From: Fasciolopsis buskii
Lineage: Eukaryota; Platyhelminthes; Trematoda; Plagiorchiida; Fasciolidae
Length of the DNA stretch: 64,000 bases
Direction of reading: 5' to 3'
NCBI GenBank assembly: GCA_008360955.1
Contig: LUCM01000715.1
Span: 191,385-255,384, forward strand
Of the stretch, positions 11,986 to 63,689 are shown in pieces. How positions within the stretch are numbered: position 1 is the first letter of the stretch; every line of letters starts with the position of its first letter. The position numbers and the translations under genes were made by a program. Below the pieces are notes generated by a model. It was not told where the DNA came from. It saw only the letters and a program-made list of their open reading frames with translations, and did no database searches.

Positions 11986-14900
11986 TTAATGGTCCTTGAT
12001 CAACAGAGAAATAGAAGTGGGCGATACCTCACTCAATACGTGACTATAACATTCAACTTCTGGGCAGATTTTTGGTTTGTACAGTTGTAGGGTTGCGCGC
12101 GTAAACGTTTGGCGCTGAATGGGAATCCAACTTTGCGCTCGGCATGCGGATTTGTCCTAGACATGAAAGGAATCCAGTATATAGAACGGGCAGTGAATAA
12201 GCTAAGAAGGAAAAAATTGTGGAATGTAGATCGGTTCAACCAAAAAACAGATCAGGACTGAGTGATATTTATGAGAAATCAAGAAACGAAATATTGAAGT
12301 CAACCAGATTGGTGGAACGTCAGGATGAGATGTGCTCAAAATGGGAATTAAGCGATTCACTCACGATATTACGATCACGATCAATGGTGGTGTATTCGTG
12401 ATGGATTCCGGTCAGAAAGTACACACTGGAGTGCAGCATGAGCGTCAAAGGAAATAACTGGATTGGGTGGAAGACCGTTAACAGGTAAAAAAGTGGGTGC
12501 AAATAGTTTTCTGGAACATCTGCACTCACAGAGAACGGCTGAGATAGAGCCCCATGGACATGGACGGAGATGATTCACTCAATGAGTGCCGAAAGTCGGT
12601 TCTACAGGAAATCCGATCGGTGTACTGTTACAGTGTGGAACCAGGAAATCTCGATCGGTGGTAAGCAAACAGTGGTTTATGAAGTCCGGTGCACCAATCA
12701 GATAGATGTGCTGCAAGTCATTTATGAAACAATCAAAAAAGACATTGATGTACTGAAATAGAATCACAACCAACACGTTCGGCCTGCCTTACGGGAATTA
12801 CTTATGTGATTGTTGGCTTATTCATTCATCCACTTCAAGTCCGAGATGGAGGGAGCCAACCCCAACCACCTGCTCCGTACTTTTGTTACTCCCTTAACCC
12901 TTGCTGTCTTTGCCCAATTCGTACTTCTTGGATTTTTGAAATGAACTATATTCCTTCTTACCAGCCGGTCTCCCGATCGTACCAGATACTAGTTTTATAC
13001 TGCGCGTAACATCACTTGTTTTCGCCCAGGATCTGTCTGTTCCAGTAGGTGCATTCAGACGGCGTCACATGACGTGTAAGGTTGCAGCAATTTACTAATC
13101 ACTTTTTGATCCCTCATGGATTTCTTCAGTTTCAACTACGTCGATGGAATTTTTGGGTCCAGTAATCCAGTACATAAGGACAGTGTGGCTCTTGTTCATC
13201 TTTCAAACATGCGTTTTGTCGGTATTATTCCAATGACCGCCGATGATGTATTACGAAGTAGAAGAACGGCAATGAATGGACCACCACTTTCGATTTCGCG
13301 TCTTTTTTTGTTCAATCGTACGTGCTGCTTTGTCACTAGATTGATCACAGTAAGGAGTGATCATGTGGTGCCCAAAGGGCCACGCCTCTGAGAGTCGCTG
13401 TGATTTTTCTGTACAACTGCTGGCTATCACCGGAAATCACCTGAATCCGGACCCCAAGCTGCGCAAGGTGAGCTCGAAAGTTGTTCCTCCCCTCTAACAA
13501 CGTTCCCGTCCGATTTCGAAGAAGTCGATGTAGCAATCATAGGTTTCCAGGTAATTTTCATTCTCGTAGTAAATTACACCCAGTGCCAATGTCTGGAAGA
13601 GCTGATCCGGTACTGGTCACGACCCCATTAGTTCTGCTGTTTGCCGCCGGGTAAATCACCTGCACATGACATAGTTGACTACTATCTGCCTAACCTGTTC
13701 TTACATACTCGGGTAGCAGTGTTCGTAGGCTAGCTAATGCCTCCATTGACATCTGTACGCGAACGATGTAGCACGCGTAAAGCTCGTTTTGCGTTACTCG
13801 TGGGACCATTAAACGCTCGCCCAGGAAAATCAGTTCATCTTGTCTTCAGCTGGCCGCGAAACTTTGAGTAGGTTAGAATTTCTTTTATCTACCCACCAAC
13901 CTTAAGTGATGACCTTCAGAGATTTCGGATATGGATCTTCAACTGTGGCATTATGCACCTGCGATAATCCGGATTCTGCCACTGTCAATATAAATATTTA
14001 GTCGTTTTCTTGCCCGTCCTCGGAAGTTAAAAGCATGGCTCGCAGCGGCTACAAAAACTTATTTGGCTTGTTTACAACCCAGCTCAATTTTACTTCGGTG
14101 CTTTTTGTAGTGGTCTAGCGACGAATTCCACCACCTGCGTCGATGCATTTTCTAATCCCGTGCTGAATGCCCTCGACAACCAGGATTCCGGATACACGGA
14201 AAACAACAAAGACACGCCAGCAACATTGTGCGCTGATGCATGCAGATCGGTGAAACTCAGCAAACAAATTTTTAAGCAGAAGAATTTAAAGGAAAACCCT
14301 GCCGATTTGTCAGCGGTTCGACAGATGCCGTAACACACCTGGTCCACTGCACTGCAAAATGCTCGGGCCAAAAAACGTAGATGGTGGCTATGCGGCATCT
14401 ATATCGTCCAACCCATTGCCCGAAGCAGACATTGACCAAGCCCTGCATAGAACTTGTGCCTACTCCACAGGTCAAACCAAATGCACATGCTACCCGACAA
14501 GAACACAAAGCTTCTACAGGGTGCGTTGAATTTCCTCCCAACTGAAGCAATTCCCTACTCAATCTTTCTTCACGCGAACATTCTACACCGGTTATTTTAA
14601 GGGTTGTGCGCAGATTTGATTCATCCCCTGCTTCCGGACCCGGAACGCGCCATTGGTTTTATCGTCATTCCCTGTGTGTTCCATCACTCGACAGGCAAAT
14701 AACCCGGAATTTTACATCCGCGCAATCTTAACTGTTTTAGTGTTTGAAGGTAGGGAATCATCACTTTATAATCAGAAAACAGGTGACCTTTGGGCCCAAC
14801 AGGGGCGTTTCAGGATTTGTAAGCCCAGGGACTTACAACTACCGGCTACAGAGCTTCCCAGTCATAATTCTCCGATTCACAAAAGAAAACCTCGAGTGTT

Positions 14901-15040
14901 TGGGCGATCCCCAAAACAGTGACAGAGGCGGACTTTCCGGCGAACAAACCCCCTAACGAGCCCTTACGTCACCTAGGATACTTCAAGAGTAACTCCACAA
15001 ATGAAGCTCATATCCACATTCGCCGGGAGCCTTTCTCTGG
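11986..15040. other. Unassigned region
   Basis: About 3 kb without recognised protein or RNA gene. One frame at 14031-14333 is open for 100 codons and is listed separately. Otherwise only short overlapping frames are seen. No SINE or RTE words were recognised here. Confidence 0.45.
14031..14333 (+). other. Unexplained 100-codon open frame
   Basis: The plus strand is open from just after a TAA at 14028 to a TAA at 14331, with no early ATG. The translation has four Cys in the spacing CSG...TCVD...LCADAC and a basic end (KLSKQIFKQKNLKE). A possible splice donor (gtgaaa) lies inside it near 14248. I do not recognise a family. Chance is the simplest explanation, and an unrecognised exon or repeat relic cannot be excluded. 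Confidence 0.12.
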
Positions 15041-15046
15041 TTTATT
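15041..15046 (-). terminator. Candidate polyadenylation signal AATAAA
   Basis: Plus-strand tttatt, AATAAA on the minus strand. Reading downstream from the stop codon, it is the first canonical hexamer I noticed. It would give a 3' UTR of about 2.8 kb. Variant signals closer to the stop are possible, so confidence is low. Confidence 0.25.
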
Positions 15047-17842
15047 TTATCCTCTGTTTACCAACTCCACTATATTAAGCGTCGAATCACACCAATACTT
15101 GATTTTATGTAGCCTATATCAGCGACTTAGGAATAATCGAAGCCCTAATGATGTACCCATCAGGGTAGATTGCGAATAATCAAAGCACACCGACCTGGAT
15201 GAGTCGACCAGAAACCGAACGAAGGCAACCAATGCGTCTCTTCCCTACCTGGCAAAAAAGCTGAAAAACAAGCTGTTTTTCGGATTTGGCGGCATGGTGG
15301 ACTTCATTTGTTCGTCGTAGTTTCAAGAAGACAAGAAAAAAGATAAGTAGTATGTACCTAATCAAGAGAGAGCATAGGATAAAAGTGGATGCGTATGCAT
15401 GATCATGTCTATATACATATTAGCATTATTATCAACGCAAAAGTCATCAACATCCGGGAAAAACGAAATGAAACAGGAGCGACAGAGCGCTGCAGACAGG
15501 TATAGAGGACTGGTTGAGGGGGAATGGAAGAAATGATTTCTCACAAGCAAGTAGATTCACTAAATCGAAGGTAGTAGCAGCGACTTTATCGAAGTCAAGT
15601 GGAAGGCACGAGATCAGGGCCAAAACGGAGAGAGAGAAAGAAAGTTCTATAGTCGCACCTGCGGGGACGTACACTTCTGAACAATCTGTTAGTGCCGAGT
15701 CGAGGGAAAACAAATTGCGTCGGATCACTCGCGCCTAGCACAACTATTGCTGCTACCTCGGATGAAGCGAACCAGCGAGAAGTGGTGGTGCAAATATGAA
15801 AAAAGGGATAAAGAAAAAAAAACATTCGGTATATGTACAGAGGCACACACTGAAGCGCGCAGTCGAGATTGACGCTTTTGATGATGACGTAGCACTGACT
15901 CTCAACGAGCCGTAACTAGACTGTGTTGACCCAGCAGGTCACAGTTACGTAAGCAAGCAGAACTAGGGATTATACAGACACAAGTTGCAATATCGCACCG
16001 GGTTATCTGTCGAGCGAGGAGTGGCAAACCGTGTGGTGCTCGGGTCGTACGGGATACGGTGCTGCTTTTTCAGGAGCGCACATCCGGCGGTGGGCTACAA
16101 CGTGAGGCAGTACGATGCAAATAGCTTTGCCACAGAGAGTACCTTGGAAAACAGGTAATGTGGAAAAAAAGATGGACTGGAACCTAAAGGCACAGGATTT
16201 CAGTAGAAGGTATTGATAAGATGGAAGCGGAGGCAAAACCAAGACGGTAGCGAATCGGTGCGGGCACAGACAACAGCGTCAAAAGTCACGTGAGAAAAAA
16301 AACCGAATCGACCAAAAACATGGATCATGAACGAATCAGAAAATTTCGACAGACTGGGAAATATCAAGCGAATGCAAGAGCAAACGCAAACTCCGGGTAC
16401 CGGAATAGCGTTGATCTAGTGTACAGGCGAATTCACCGCAAACTTGTGCTATGGAGATGAGTGAGAAGTGATGATGTGGCGGAGGGGGCAAACAAAAGAT
16501 GGACAAATAAGCATGTAGCATCATGATCAAACATAAGCACAAGTGTGCATTTATATATGTAATGTATGTATATATTCAGAACCGGGCGTGAGCAAACAAA
16601 CGCGTCTTCATCAATTGAATTAGAAAAGACAACCAGGAATTGTTTGCCTTGAAGGGAGAGAGGAGCAAATGGCGATGTACTTTTGATGATTACTGTAAGA
16701 TAACGGTTCTTCTGATCGAGGACTAAAAACACGATGCAAACCCCGGTGCGCTGCTCCAAATTTTGCGTACATAATGAAAGATAGTGAGGCGAAAAAATGC
16801 TAAACATGAAAGTAGCATTGGTGAGAATGGTTTTTCAATTTGTGGACTTGGTAGATCTCAAATTACGGTAAGAAAAACAGACTCGAAAGGGATGTAAGAA
16901 ATAGTGGCGCGTATGTTCAAACAGGACGGATTGTGACATTACAGTCGGATGCCTAATTGAGGCTAAAAATCCGCCCCTCATAAAAGGCTTCCATTCCACC
17001 ACACTCCAGTACAGTATAAGGCGTGATTAAATGCTCAGTAAAGGAAATCGAACGAAAGCGAAAGCTGCAATGTGTGTGTGGTTGATGAAAAGGGAGCAAG
17101 GGATAGATAGAAAGTGATCAATTCTTCTGCTTGCCATTGAGAAAACTTAAAATTAAGGTAGCTGATAAATGAAGCATGGAGCACGGTGGTTGGTTCACAC
17201 AGGACAAAAAAAAACGATCTTTGACCGAGCTGGAGGTACTTTCGTTGTGTTTTGGTTTGGCTTTGGTGGACGAACGTTTCTCGGAAAAACGGCCACCGAA
17301 TTCTGTTCTTGCATTCGACGGGGAGACTGTGAAAGGCTTCCGTCAACTAACCCACTAAGTCACAGGTAGAGAGTATCTATTCGCGAACGAACGATGAAAC
17401 ACTTTGGAAGGTAGAGTCATATCTGTCCCCGGCGATAGCACACGAAGCTTCGATCGCAAGCGGTTGCCGATAGCAATCAAGACCCCGGAATTACAGCATT
17501 GGGCCTTTGGTGTGACAACCGAACTGAATCGCGGATTACACGCACACAGAGTCCACCAACGGAGAGCGCGATATGCATCATAGGTTGATCGGTAGGATAA
17601 TGGACACGCAAATTGGATCACAGAACTGATGTCCCTACTGATCCCGGACCAGTAACATGGTTTTTTTAAAAGAGAAATCACGTATCAGGAGCAACCAGAA
17701 AGAATGAATGAGGAGACGCATCACACGGTCACGAGATCGTCAGAGACACGTGGTTGTCGTGAGTTTGATTTCATATAAAAAGAAACCGTTACGGTCATAG
17801 GTAAAGCGGAAGATTATATTATCAGTTGCTTTTCGAAGGTGA
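15047..17842 (-). other. Probable 3' UTR / downstream flank of the kinase gene
   Basis: Begins directly after the TGA at 17843-17845. The plus strand is strikingly purine-rich here, so a transcript would be C/U-rich. I recognised no SINE or RTE sequence across 2.8 kb, whereas most of the longer introns carry such copies. That fits a transcribed, partly constrained 3' UTR, but it is an inference. Open frames on either strand (for example 16433-16807 minus) show no recognisable protein. Confidence 0.4.
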
Positions 17843-56619
<38,777 letters not shown>

Positions 56620-56688
56620 CGAGATACTGGAATCCAAATGGATATCTGGTGCACGAAAGGGGACGGAAACAACGCAGAGCGGTTTAGA

Positions 56689-57929
56689 CTGAAACCTAAA
56701 TAAACCTATATGCAGTGAAAAAAGGAACTTTGTTCTGGTGGGGGCGGAAATCAGAGAAGTAAGCCGTACTCTCCAGGCGCATCCATAGTCCGATTCCAAA
56801 CTGATCGTAGTATAAATTTGGAAATTCACCTGGGCCCCGAAATCCAGTGCAAAGCACAGGAAGCTTCTGTGGCTCCAGGAAGGAACCAATCAATTATCAA
56901 GTGGAATACAGCAACGTTATCAGCCTTCAATATTTCGAGAGAAGATTAATGTTTGCTCTAATAATAAACAGTTGATTGTTAAGTGAACCATATCTGGCTC
57001 ACTTCCCGGCTAGCTCCGTCATGGATCACATGATCATGTCGGCGGCAATAAGGTTCGGTGAAACAGAAGCGTAACAAAAAGTACCAAAACATTGTTCTAT
57101 TTGAACCGAGATTAACGTGACCAAGAACATCAAAATCCACGAAAATCGTAGTCCAAAACAAGCAATCATGAACTCGACCACCCACAAAAATTGTCCTAAA
57201 TTTTCAATTGTGGATATGGAGAAATTGACATTCGCAACGATGTAGATGGGCAGACCGCAGGCAGTAGGCGATAGGGACGAAAGGACAACAGCAGTTAGCG
57301 AAATAGGATGGGCACAGTAATTCGGTTGTCAGTGACATAACGATATAAGATATAAATAACGGGCGAATGATTTTCCTGGTAAATCTATAGGAATGAGATG
57401 TATCGTCCATACCCACGGTGTGAATAACCTCGATACGACTGGGTGCGCTCGGGTGCAAACAACTAAACATGATGGAGGAAATTGCGCAGGAGAAAAACAA
57501 TGAAACACGCAAATAGAAGGGAGAATGTTGCCACGATCATTTGCATAAATTATGTAAATCGCAGTCGAGGATGTGACGCTGACTGCATCTGTTGACCTGA
57601 GTTATGCACGCACGGAACATCACATAGATTGTCGTTGTGACAACAATTAGTCCCGCACGAACTGCGGGATGTAAGTCTTTTGTTCGGATAACAGAGCTAC
57701 AGCCAAACAAAGGACAGTCACCTCGTGAAATAGGTAATAAGTTGAAGCTTTAGTCAGAACAATAAAGTTAAGAACAAGAACTATCATGTCAATGGGAAAC
57801 AGCATGAAAAAGAAATGTGCGAAGAGGATGACCTTTTTGATGTTGTTTACGTTTCGACAGTCACAAATGCACTGGGTCCACAGGTAATTATGGAGAAATA
57901 AAGCATGGCAGAAAAAATTTACTCTTTAT
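56689..57929 (-). other. 5' flank or upstream intron of the kinase gene
   Basis: No further DYRK exon is recognisable. Open minus-strand frames at 56689-56889 (continuous with exon 1) and 57204-57512 have no family similarity. A promoter cannot be pointed to. Confidence 0.4.
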
Positions 57930-58075
57930 GCTTGAGTGTAATGGAAAGAGCATGCTCCATAACCGCTAGACTTCATTTTACGAGAAAAGAAACGTCAGCA
58001 ATGAACCTAATACTTGGAGTGGCACAAAACATACGATCCCAATAGGCCAGATCTACCGACACGCGAAAATGACAA
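57930..58075 (-). repeat. tRNA-derived SINE, partial
   Basis: Reverse orientation. Family words gagcatgctccataaccgct and aatacttggagtggcac are present. The tRNA-like head is missing. Confidence 0.55.
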
Positions 58076-58344
58076 ATGCACTTGGAAAAACGTGAAGGAA
58101 TCCGAAATGACTTCGAATAAAATCAATATTTCTCAATTAAGCTTTAAATTGAAACAGAATTTTACAAGAATTTTTGTGAAAAATACAATGACTACTGGAA
58201 GAGGCAGTCAAAATAAGAAGACTCGCCCATAAGACCAATGATCGCTACCATCAAAAGTGAAGTACGTCCAGTTCAGTCTGGACAACCATTAATCTTGCAC
58301 CATCGTGCTCTGGTTGTGATTGCTACCTCTCAGGTTCATTTGTA

Positions 58345-58900
58345 CAAACAGAAAAAGAACGGGGTATAATAAATGATCGACTGCAAAATAGTAAGCTGAA
58401 GAGCTACAGAGAAGGAGAAAGATTACGAATGCAACAGTGCCACTAGCTGCAGCGTTGAACCGCATCACTTCACCTCCAAATATCGCTCAAGCAGTTCTTG
58501 TGGACCCCAACCCGTAGTCTAACTGCACCTACACAATCCAGTCAACTGAAGATTTTATCCTTTTTACCCATGTCGTTGACTGGCCATCCCGAACCATACT
58601 CCAGCCATTACCTGGCTCGAGGGAAAACGTACAGCGAAGCAGTCGTTTTGCGGGGATGCGCAAAACATGTCTAAACCACCTTAGTCTATTAAGATTGAAT
58701 GCCTGTTCGAAAGACTGGACCCTAGAACGCAGTACCTGACGCCTAACTCGAGTTACGAAATCTTCCCATCGTATTCTGCCAATACTGCGAAGAAATCATT
58801 GCTCAAACACCGAAATTCTAACAGTGCACGTTGCGCTCGCATGCTCAGAGCGATCTCAACGCCACATTGACTGCGAGCACTAGGGAACCGGATCGCCGGA
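58345..58900 (-). mobile_element. RTE-like C-terminal and 3' fragment
   Basis: Minus-strand translations give a worn FRCLSNDFFAVLAEYDGKI (RT C-terminal block) and NRLRWFRHVLRIPAKRL, as in other RTE elements. Related to 44130-44640 by shared words throughout. Degenerate. Confidence 0.65.
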
Positions 58901-59369
58901 CAAGCGAAGAGTGAACTGAGAGAATGAGGCTATATCTGAGCTACAAAGGCTGATTACGGAAGTGGGACCCTGTATGCGCGTTTCGGAAAAAACATACCTA
59001 TTTTAAAAGTTTCGTGAGGGCAGTTTGTTGCCCTACTTAGGTGAGCGGGCGAACAGTGAACGCGCTGAGGTGAAGTGAACAGGTTAAATTAACCCTTGTG
59101 AACTATTTCTTTCCCTCCCCTTAATGATGCTTCCAGATAAATCCGTCGAGCCGCAGTTTTTTGTACCAACCTGCGTGGTTCAGACATAAGAAGAACGGAA
59201 ATCAGAACGGTTCTCTGCAAAAAGGATGCTGTAAGTAATCAGGATATTGGTACTTCGTGGCTGCCCCCACCACAGAACGGATTTTTTGAGAACCTTAACC
59301 AGAGCCTTCCACTCGAAAGTATCATCTACAAAACAGCACGGAGACGCAAAGCAATGGCATACTTATTAG

Positions 59370-59600
59370 TTACTCACCCCGCTCGAAGCCTGCGCGATTA
59401 CCCATGCAGTATAGAATTCATCGCACTTGTGCTATTCGTTAAGGTTTCTCTGTGCCAAGACTGCTAAGCAGTCCAACCACTAAGCAGAACGATTAGGGTT
59501 CCCAACCAAAGTATCTACTCCTAACGAGAACTTCGCAAAGCGACGGGGAGCGGCTCAGTGGAAGCCCATCTACTCGGATCAATTATTCTCCCACTCATAT
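59370..59600 (-). mobile_element. Isolated RTE 5' leader fragment
   Basis: Contains ctcagtggaagcccatctac and ggatcaattattct, the reverse complement of the leader at 8400-8460, and caccccgctcgaagc shared with 27420. No endonuclease follows. Confidence 0.6.
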
Positions 59601-61289
59601 TTTTGAACATGTTATTAGTTTAAATCAATCCCAAACTCGAGGACCAGGAGACTACTTCGTTAGGACTCTAAAGGACGTTGTAGTATGATGACAGAAATAA
59701 CAGTCTAAAGGTACTAGGATTCGGCTGTACGCGCCAAGCCGAGGTATCTCATGCACTCTCGGATAACACGAACACATCATCATAAATGTTAAGTTTAGAT
59801 GTAGAATATTGTGAACCACGATTTCTGAAATAACTGCTGAGTGTAAAAGTTGGCATGTGCTACTCATAAATTCGATGAACATTGTTCTCCAACTTAGATC
59901 TACAGTTCATCACAAATTAAAGTGTCCAAAACCCCAATCGGTAGGTTTGATTTAATGAGATGTTAGGTTACCAGCTGGAATCTCGGCCCGTCTTATGTGA
60001 TAGTGAGAGATACTAAGGCTAAAGTCCAGAATGCATGTACGTGTATATCAAGGAGGAAAAAACTCCAATGTACCAAACGATAGCGAACATGGGATATGCA
60101 ACAAGACGGAGCAGGTACACATCTGGCCCAGCAACCGCAGTTGCTACTAGTGATAATTTGGCTAATTTGGTTAATTTTGTCATCATGCATAGCAAGCGGT
60201 GTCCCGTAAGATTTGCAAAAGCCGATAATAGAGAAAATTTCTTCGACGAAGGTGCACCAGCATATATCCTCCCAAACTATTTAGTTGTATGGGAACCCAA
60301 AAGAGAGGATTTTGTCGGTGGGCCAACATAGTAGGGACCACGAACAGGATGAAAATTATCAGTGATGGTGGAAATATTCCTTGAATGTAAAGAATTTAAA
60401 CAATAAAATTGGAAGCTTTTCTGAGGAGTTTTGTGTTACGTTTCACTAGTATTTAGCCAATCCGTGAGTGTGATTAAAGTGGTCCCTTACAATTTGATTT
60501 AATTCGCGTAGAAACATGTCTAACATTGCGTGTGATACTAACCAAGACATGTAACACATTACGAAGCAATAATTTGAAGGACTATCACATTTGATATTGA
60601 ATTCGAAGTTTTAACATATCATAGCGCACGATACGCAATGTTCTCATACTGGAGTTCGTGGGCTCCACGTCAAAATGATGTAAAAAAAGTCGAGAAATAG
60701 TGGATGACCCACTGACTGTCATTATGAGTCGACACCGTGCTTCCGTCAAAACGGACGATACCCTAGTGTGAATAAATCTAATTGCGTTGTCCGCTGTGGG
60801 CTCAACGGGCAATAATTGGAGCTTGCTGTTGGTGGCAAAAGTGGAAAATCTGCTGAACTCACAGCACGCTTACTGAAGCATACGGCTTAGTACTCTAGAT
60901 CAACGTCAATTTCTGCTAGATAAAACGGGTATGAAATTAAACATTTCGTTGCTCATCTTATTCTGCAAAGGATCGGAGTGTTCCTCTGGCGCCTATTGGA
61001 TCAGTTGTTAAAATTGTGCGATAAGAGTCATTTGAGAAGTTTTCGGTCCAGTACTTAGCAATCTAAACAAAAGTTAAAGTCTGCATTCACATTTTATCCC
61101 ATGTGTATTGTACTGGGCGCGGGGACCGAGTAGTATAACCGACTACAGCGCAGTCAACCACGACACTTTCAACCAAAAGCTACCAATTCCTTAGGCTGAC
61201 GCTCTAGTCACGCCAAACGCAATTCGAAATCTCATTAACTTAACCGCCCAGTTCTATCTCTCTTTATTTCATCTGAATATTCATCGGGA
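59601..61289. other. No recognisable gene
   Basis: About 1.7 kb of AT-rich sequence. The longest frames (59652-59882 minus, 60035-60331 plus) have no recognisable similarity or splice context. Confidence 0.45.
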
Positions 61290-62290
61290 ACTTCAGTTGG
61301 TCACAGCAGCAGTAATGTCTCTGAGGGAAATCCTGTGCCGTCTGTTTTGCTCTGTTCTGACAAGCTTCCAAGTTACGTCAAACCTGATTTCGGCGGTCGA
61401 TGCTCTTGCTCGTACTCAATCCCCCGTTAAACTAACCATATTCAACGCGCAATCACTGATGTTTATCGGAAAGCAGGAGTGTCTCGTTAGTACAGTGGAG
61501 ATCCTAACCGTCGACGTTTGCTGTGTTCAGGAGATACAAACTCAAATCTTCGATCCCGCCATCCGATCGGCGTCTTGTAACTCTGCCCTGAAGTCTCACC
61601 TGCACCTGCCCAAGGCCGAGGCTTTCGGCTTTATTGATATTAGTATGGCGCTCAGCGAAAGCGTTGAAACTGCGCTGCCTGAATGAATTCTACTTAACAA
61701 GCAGCTGTGTGTAATAAGAGTTGCAGGTTCATTCAGAGTGAACGATTGTCGTTTAGATAGAGACAATACTTTATTGGCCACCTTGACGTACGACAATAAA
61801 GAATGCAGCCAAAATGCGGTCAAAGATATCTAACGTTAATACCTGCATGGACTCATAAGGACCAACCAGGTCAGGTATCGTAATTCTAACAGGACTTAAA
61901 TGTCGGAGGAGATCCGCTGTCCTCGAAAGATTCATATACCTAGAAAATCATTTCGGTCTCGATCCCTGTCGTTCTGGAAGAGAGGAACGATTGTTGGCCT
62001 TGTGATCAGACCATCGATTATTCCTCACAGCGTGAAATCCGGATAACCCGTAACCCATCAGGAATCCGCTCTCTCTGAGTCAGCGATGAATCCAGATCGA
62101 TCACAGACGACGGGGTGGTACACAAGATTGCTGATCGTACTACAGCACTTACCTCGACTCCGAACATGCACTAATCTGCAACACGCTATCCATTCGCTTT
62201 GAGGGGAACTCGATGAGTCCAACGCAGTGGCGACTAGACTGAGACAAGCAGCTCTATCCGCTCTTCCGTTCAAGTTTCCGAGACGCAACA
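61290..62290 (+). mobile_element. Decayed RTE-like retrotransposon, endonuclease part
   Basis: The plus strand reads KLTIFNAQSLMFIGKQECL, then a VDVCCVQEIQTQI block and GFIDISMALSESVETALPE in one 129-codon frame (61297-61686). NKQLCVIRVAGSFRVNDCRL follows after a stop. This is the start of the APE endonuclease of the second RTE subfamily (FN, QE and NSRLCAVR-type blocks). Downstream the text is scrambled, and RT motifs are not readable before the SINE at 62570. Confidence 0.75.
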
Positions 62291-62569
62291 AGCTGAAAAA
62301 ATAGAAATGATCCTATTTGATGATATCAACAAGCACTGATCGCTGATCAAAAATGTCTTGCGTCCTGGTGATTTAGTGATTTGTGAACTGATACATGTCG
62401 TTACATCATTGATATTTGCAGTCTCTACACCTTTCTGACGCACGCCAATCCACTCCAGTTGACAGAATAACGAAGCACAGCTTGTAACGTTGCGCGAGCT
62501 CAGTACAGCGATAGCGAAACCAGGTGGTTTCAACGAGCACCAGGAATAGGACATGCTGTTGTCAAGGGA

Positions 62570-62870
62570 AACTTCGGCGATAATCAAGTGGATTAAGCAT
62601 CTATCATCAAAAAGGTCAAGGGTTCGAATCCCAGATCCGTTGGTCCCTTTGGTGGTAGACAGCAACTTGCTGTCGCCCGGCTTGTTACCGCGTCCGACTT
62701 AATCAGACCTTATGCGGTTTTATGCAGCTTCATATTTCAGGATTACAGTCCCTGGTCTTATCCCGTCCCCCGCCATACAGCAAGCCCTATTGATTACGGG
62801 GCATGTTCCGCTCAATAAACTCATGCATAAAGCATGTCATAGGAAAAGGGTGTTCCGTTTCATCCAAGTT
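62570..62870 (+). repeat. tRNA-derived SINE, best-kept plus-strand copy
   Basis: The A-box-like agtggattaagca (62587-62599) and B box gggttcgaatccc (62620-62632) are intact, 20 bases apart, as in a tRNA gene. The body agcaacttgctgtcgcccgg and the tail to ctcatgcataaagcatgtca define the family together with the copies listed above. It is not a functional tRNA gene: no cloverleaf closes around the boxes. Confidence 0.85.
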
Positions 62871-62939
62871 ACTAGATGTGACCGAAACAATCCTTGAAGC
62901 TGGAGCATGAGCGCACATAAGCAATAATGGCGACTGACA

Positions 62940-63140
62940 AGTTGGGTGGAACAATTTAGAGCAATTTAGCTGGCTTCTATCATCAAATCCGCCCATGGAT
63001 ATTCAGGCGCATGGTCCGTAATGAGGATGCTCGTCGAGTTTCTATATTCGATCGCCAATGTCTGCGAAGCATTGCTCGAGTCTGATGAAAACATCGAATG
63101 AAGAACGAAGTGCGTCGACAAGTTTTGAGTGCTGACAGTC
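62940..63140 (+). mobile_element. RTE RT C-terminal fragment
   Basis: The plus strand reads VRNEDARRVSIFDRQCLRSI, then ARV, a gap and RQVLSADSRT, matching the VRRLSVFDHRCLRSIAR block of the RTE family. No partner domains adjoin. Confidence 0.65.
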
Positions 63141-63189
63141 GCACTGTCTAAGGTGAAAAGCGATAGGAAGGCGACCATCCGGCGATGGG

Positions 63190-63689
63190 CTAAAGAATTT
63201 AAGTCTTTGATCCGCCGGCTGGCCTCTTTTTGTACCTGACCAAGGAGAAGAGAAAAAACACCCCATAGGTGATTGCGAGGACGACTTAAGCTCTATATAG
63301 TAGATGAACTGGAACGAAATTAACGTCCGTCGCAAAACAGAAGACAACACTGCGAGCGCCGAAAGCTAAGATTTGAAAGAGTATTCGCATAATGAATGAA
63401 TCACGAAGAATAAGAGTCTGTGGAATGACTCAGTTGAGTCAAAGATGTGAATGGGACGCACAATGTCATAAACAGATTGGAAGGACGACGTGAAGGTGGA
63501 GAGCGAAAGAACTACAATGCGCGGTGAATTTCTGCAGTGCTTCCTCAATAGATTAATCAGCACACCATACTGAAGCACAAGACATCAACGCTAGACACCA
63601 CACATGAGTAAAATAACACACGATCGGACACCGTAGCGCACGAACACAAACTGAACCAGGCGTCGTGGGCCTCACACGAGAGGCGGTGC
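63190..63689. other. No recognisable gene
   Basis: About 500 bases between RTE fragments. No family words recognised; short open frames only. Confidence 0.4.

Noticed and set aside
56689..56889. Upstream extension of exon 1 as coding sequence
   Set aside because: The frame is open without a break, but a good acceptor lies at 56689 and the extension has no family similarity. Treated as intron or 5' flank.
60035..60331. 98-codon plus-strand frame with an ATG
   Set aside because: No recognisable family, no neighbouring exons or splice logic, and length within chance expectation for 64 kb in six frames.
62587..62632. tRNA gene from intact A and B boxes
   Set aside because: No acceptor stem or anticodon arm closes around the boxes, and the same head recurs with a common 250-base body elsewhere, so it is a SINE.
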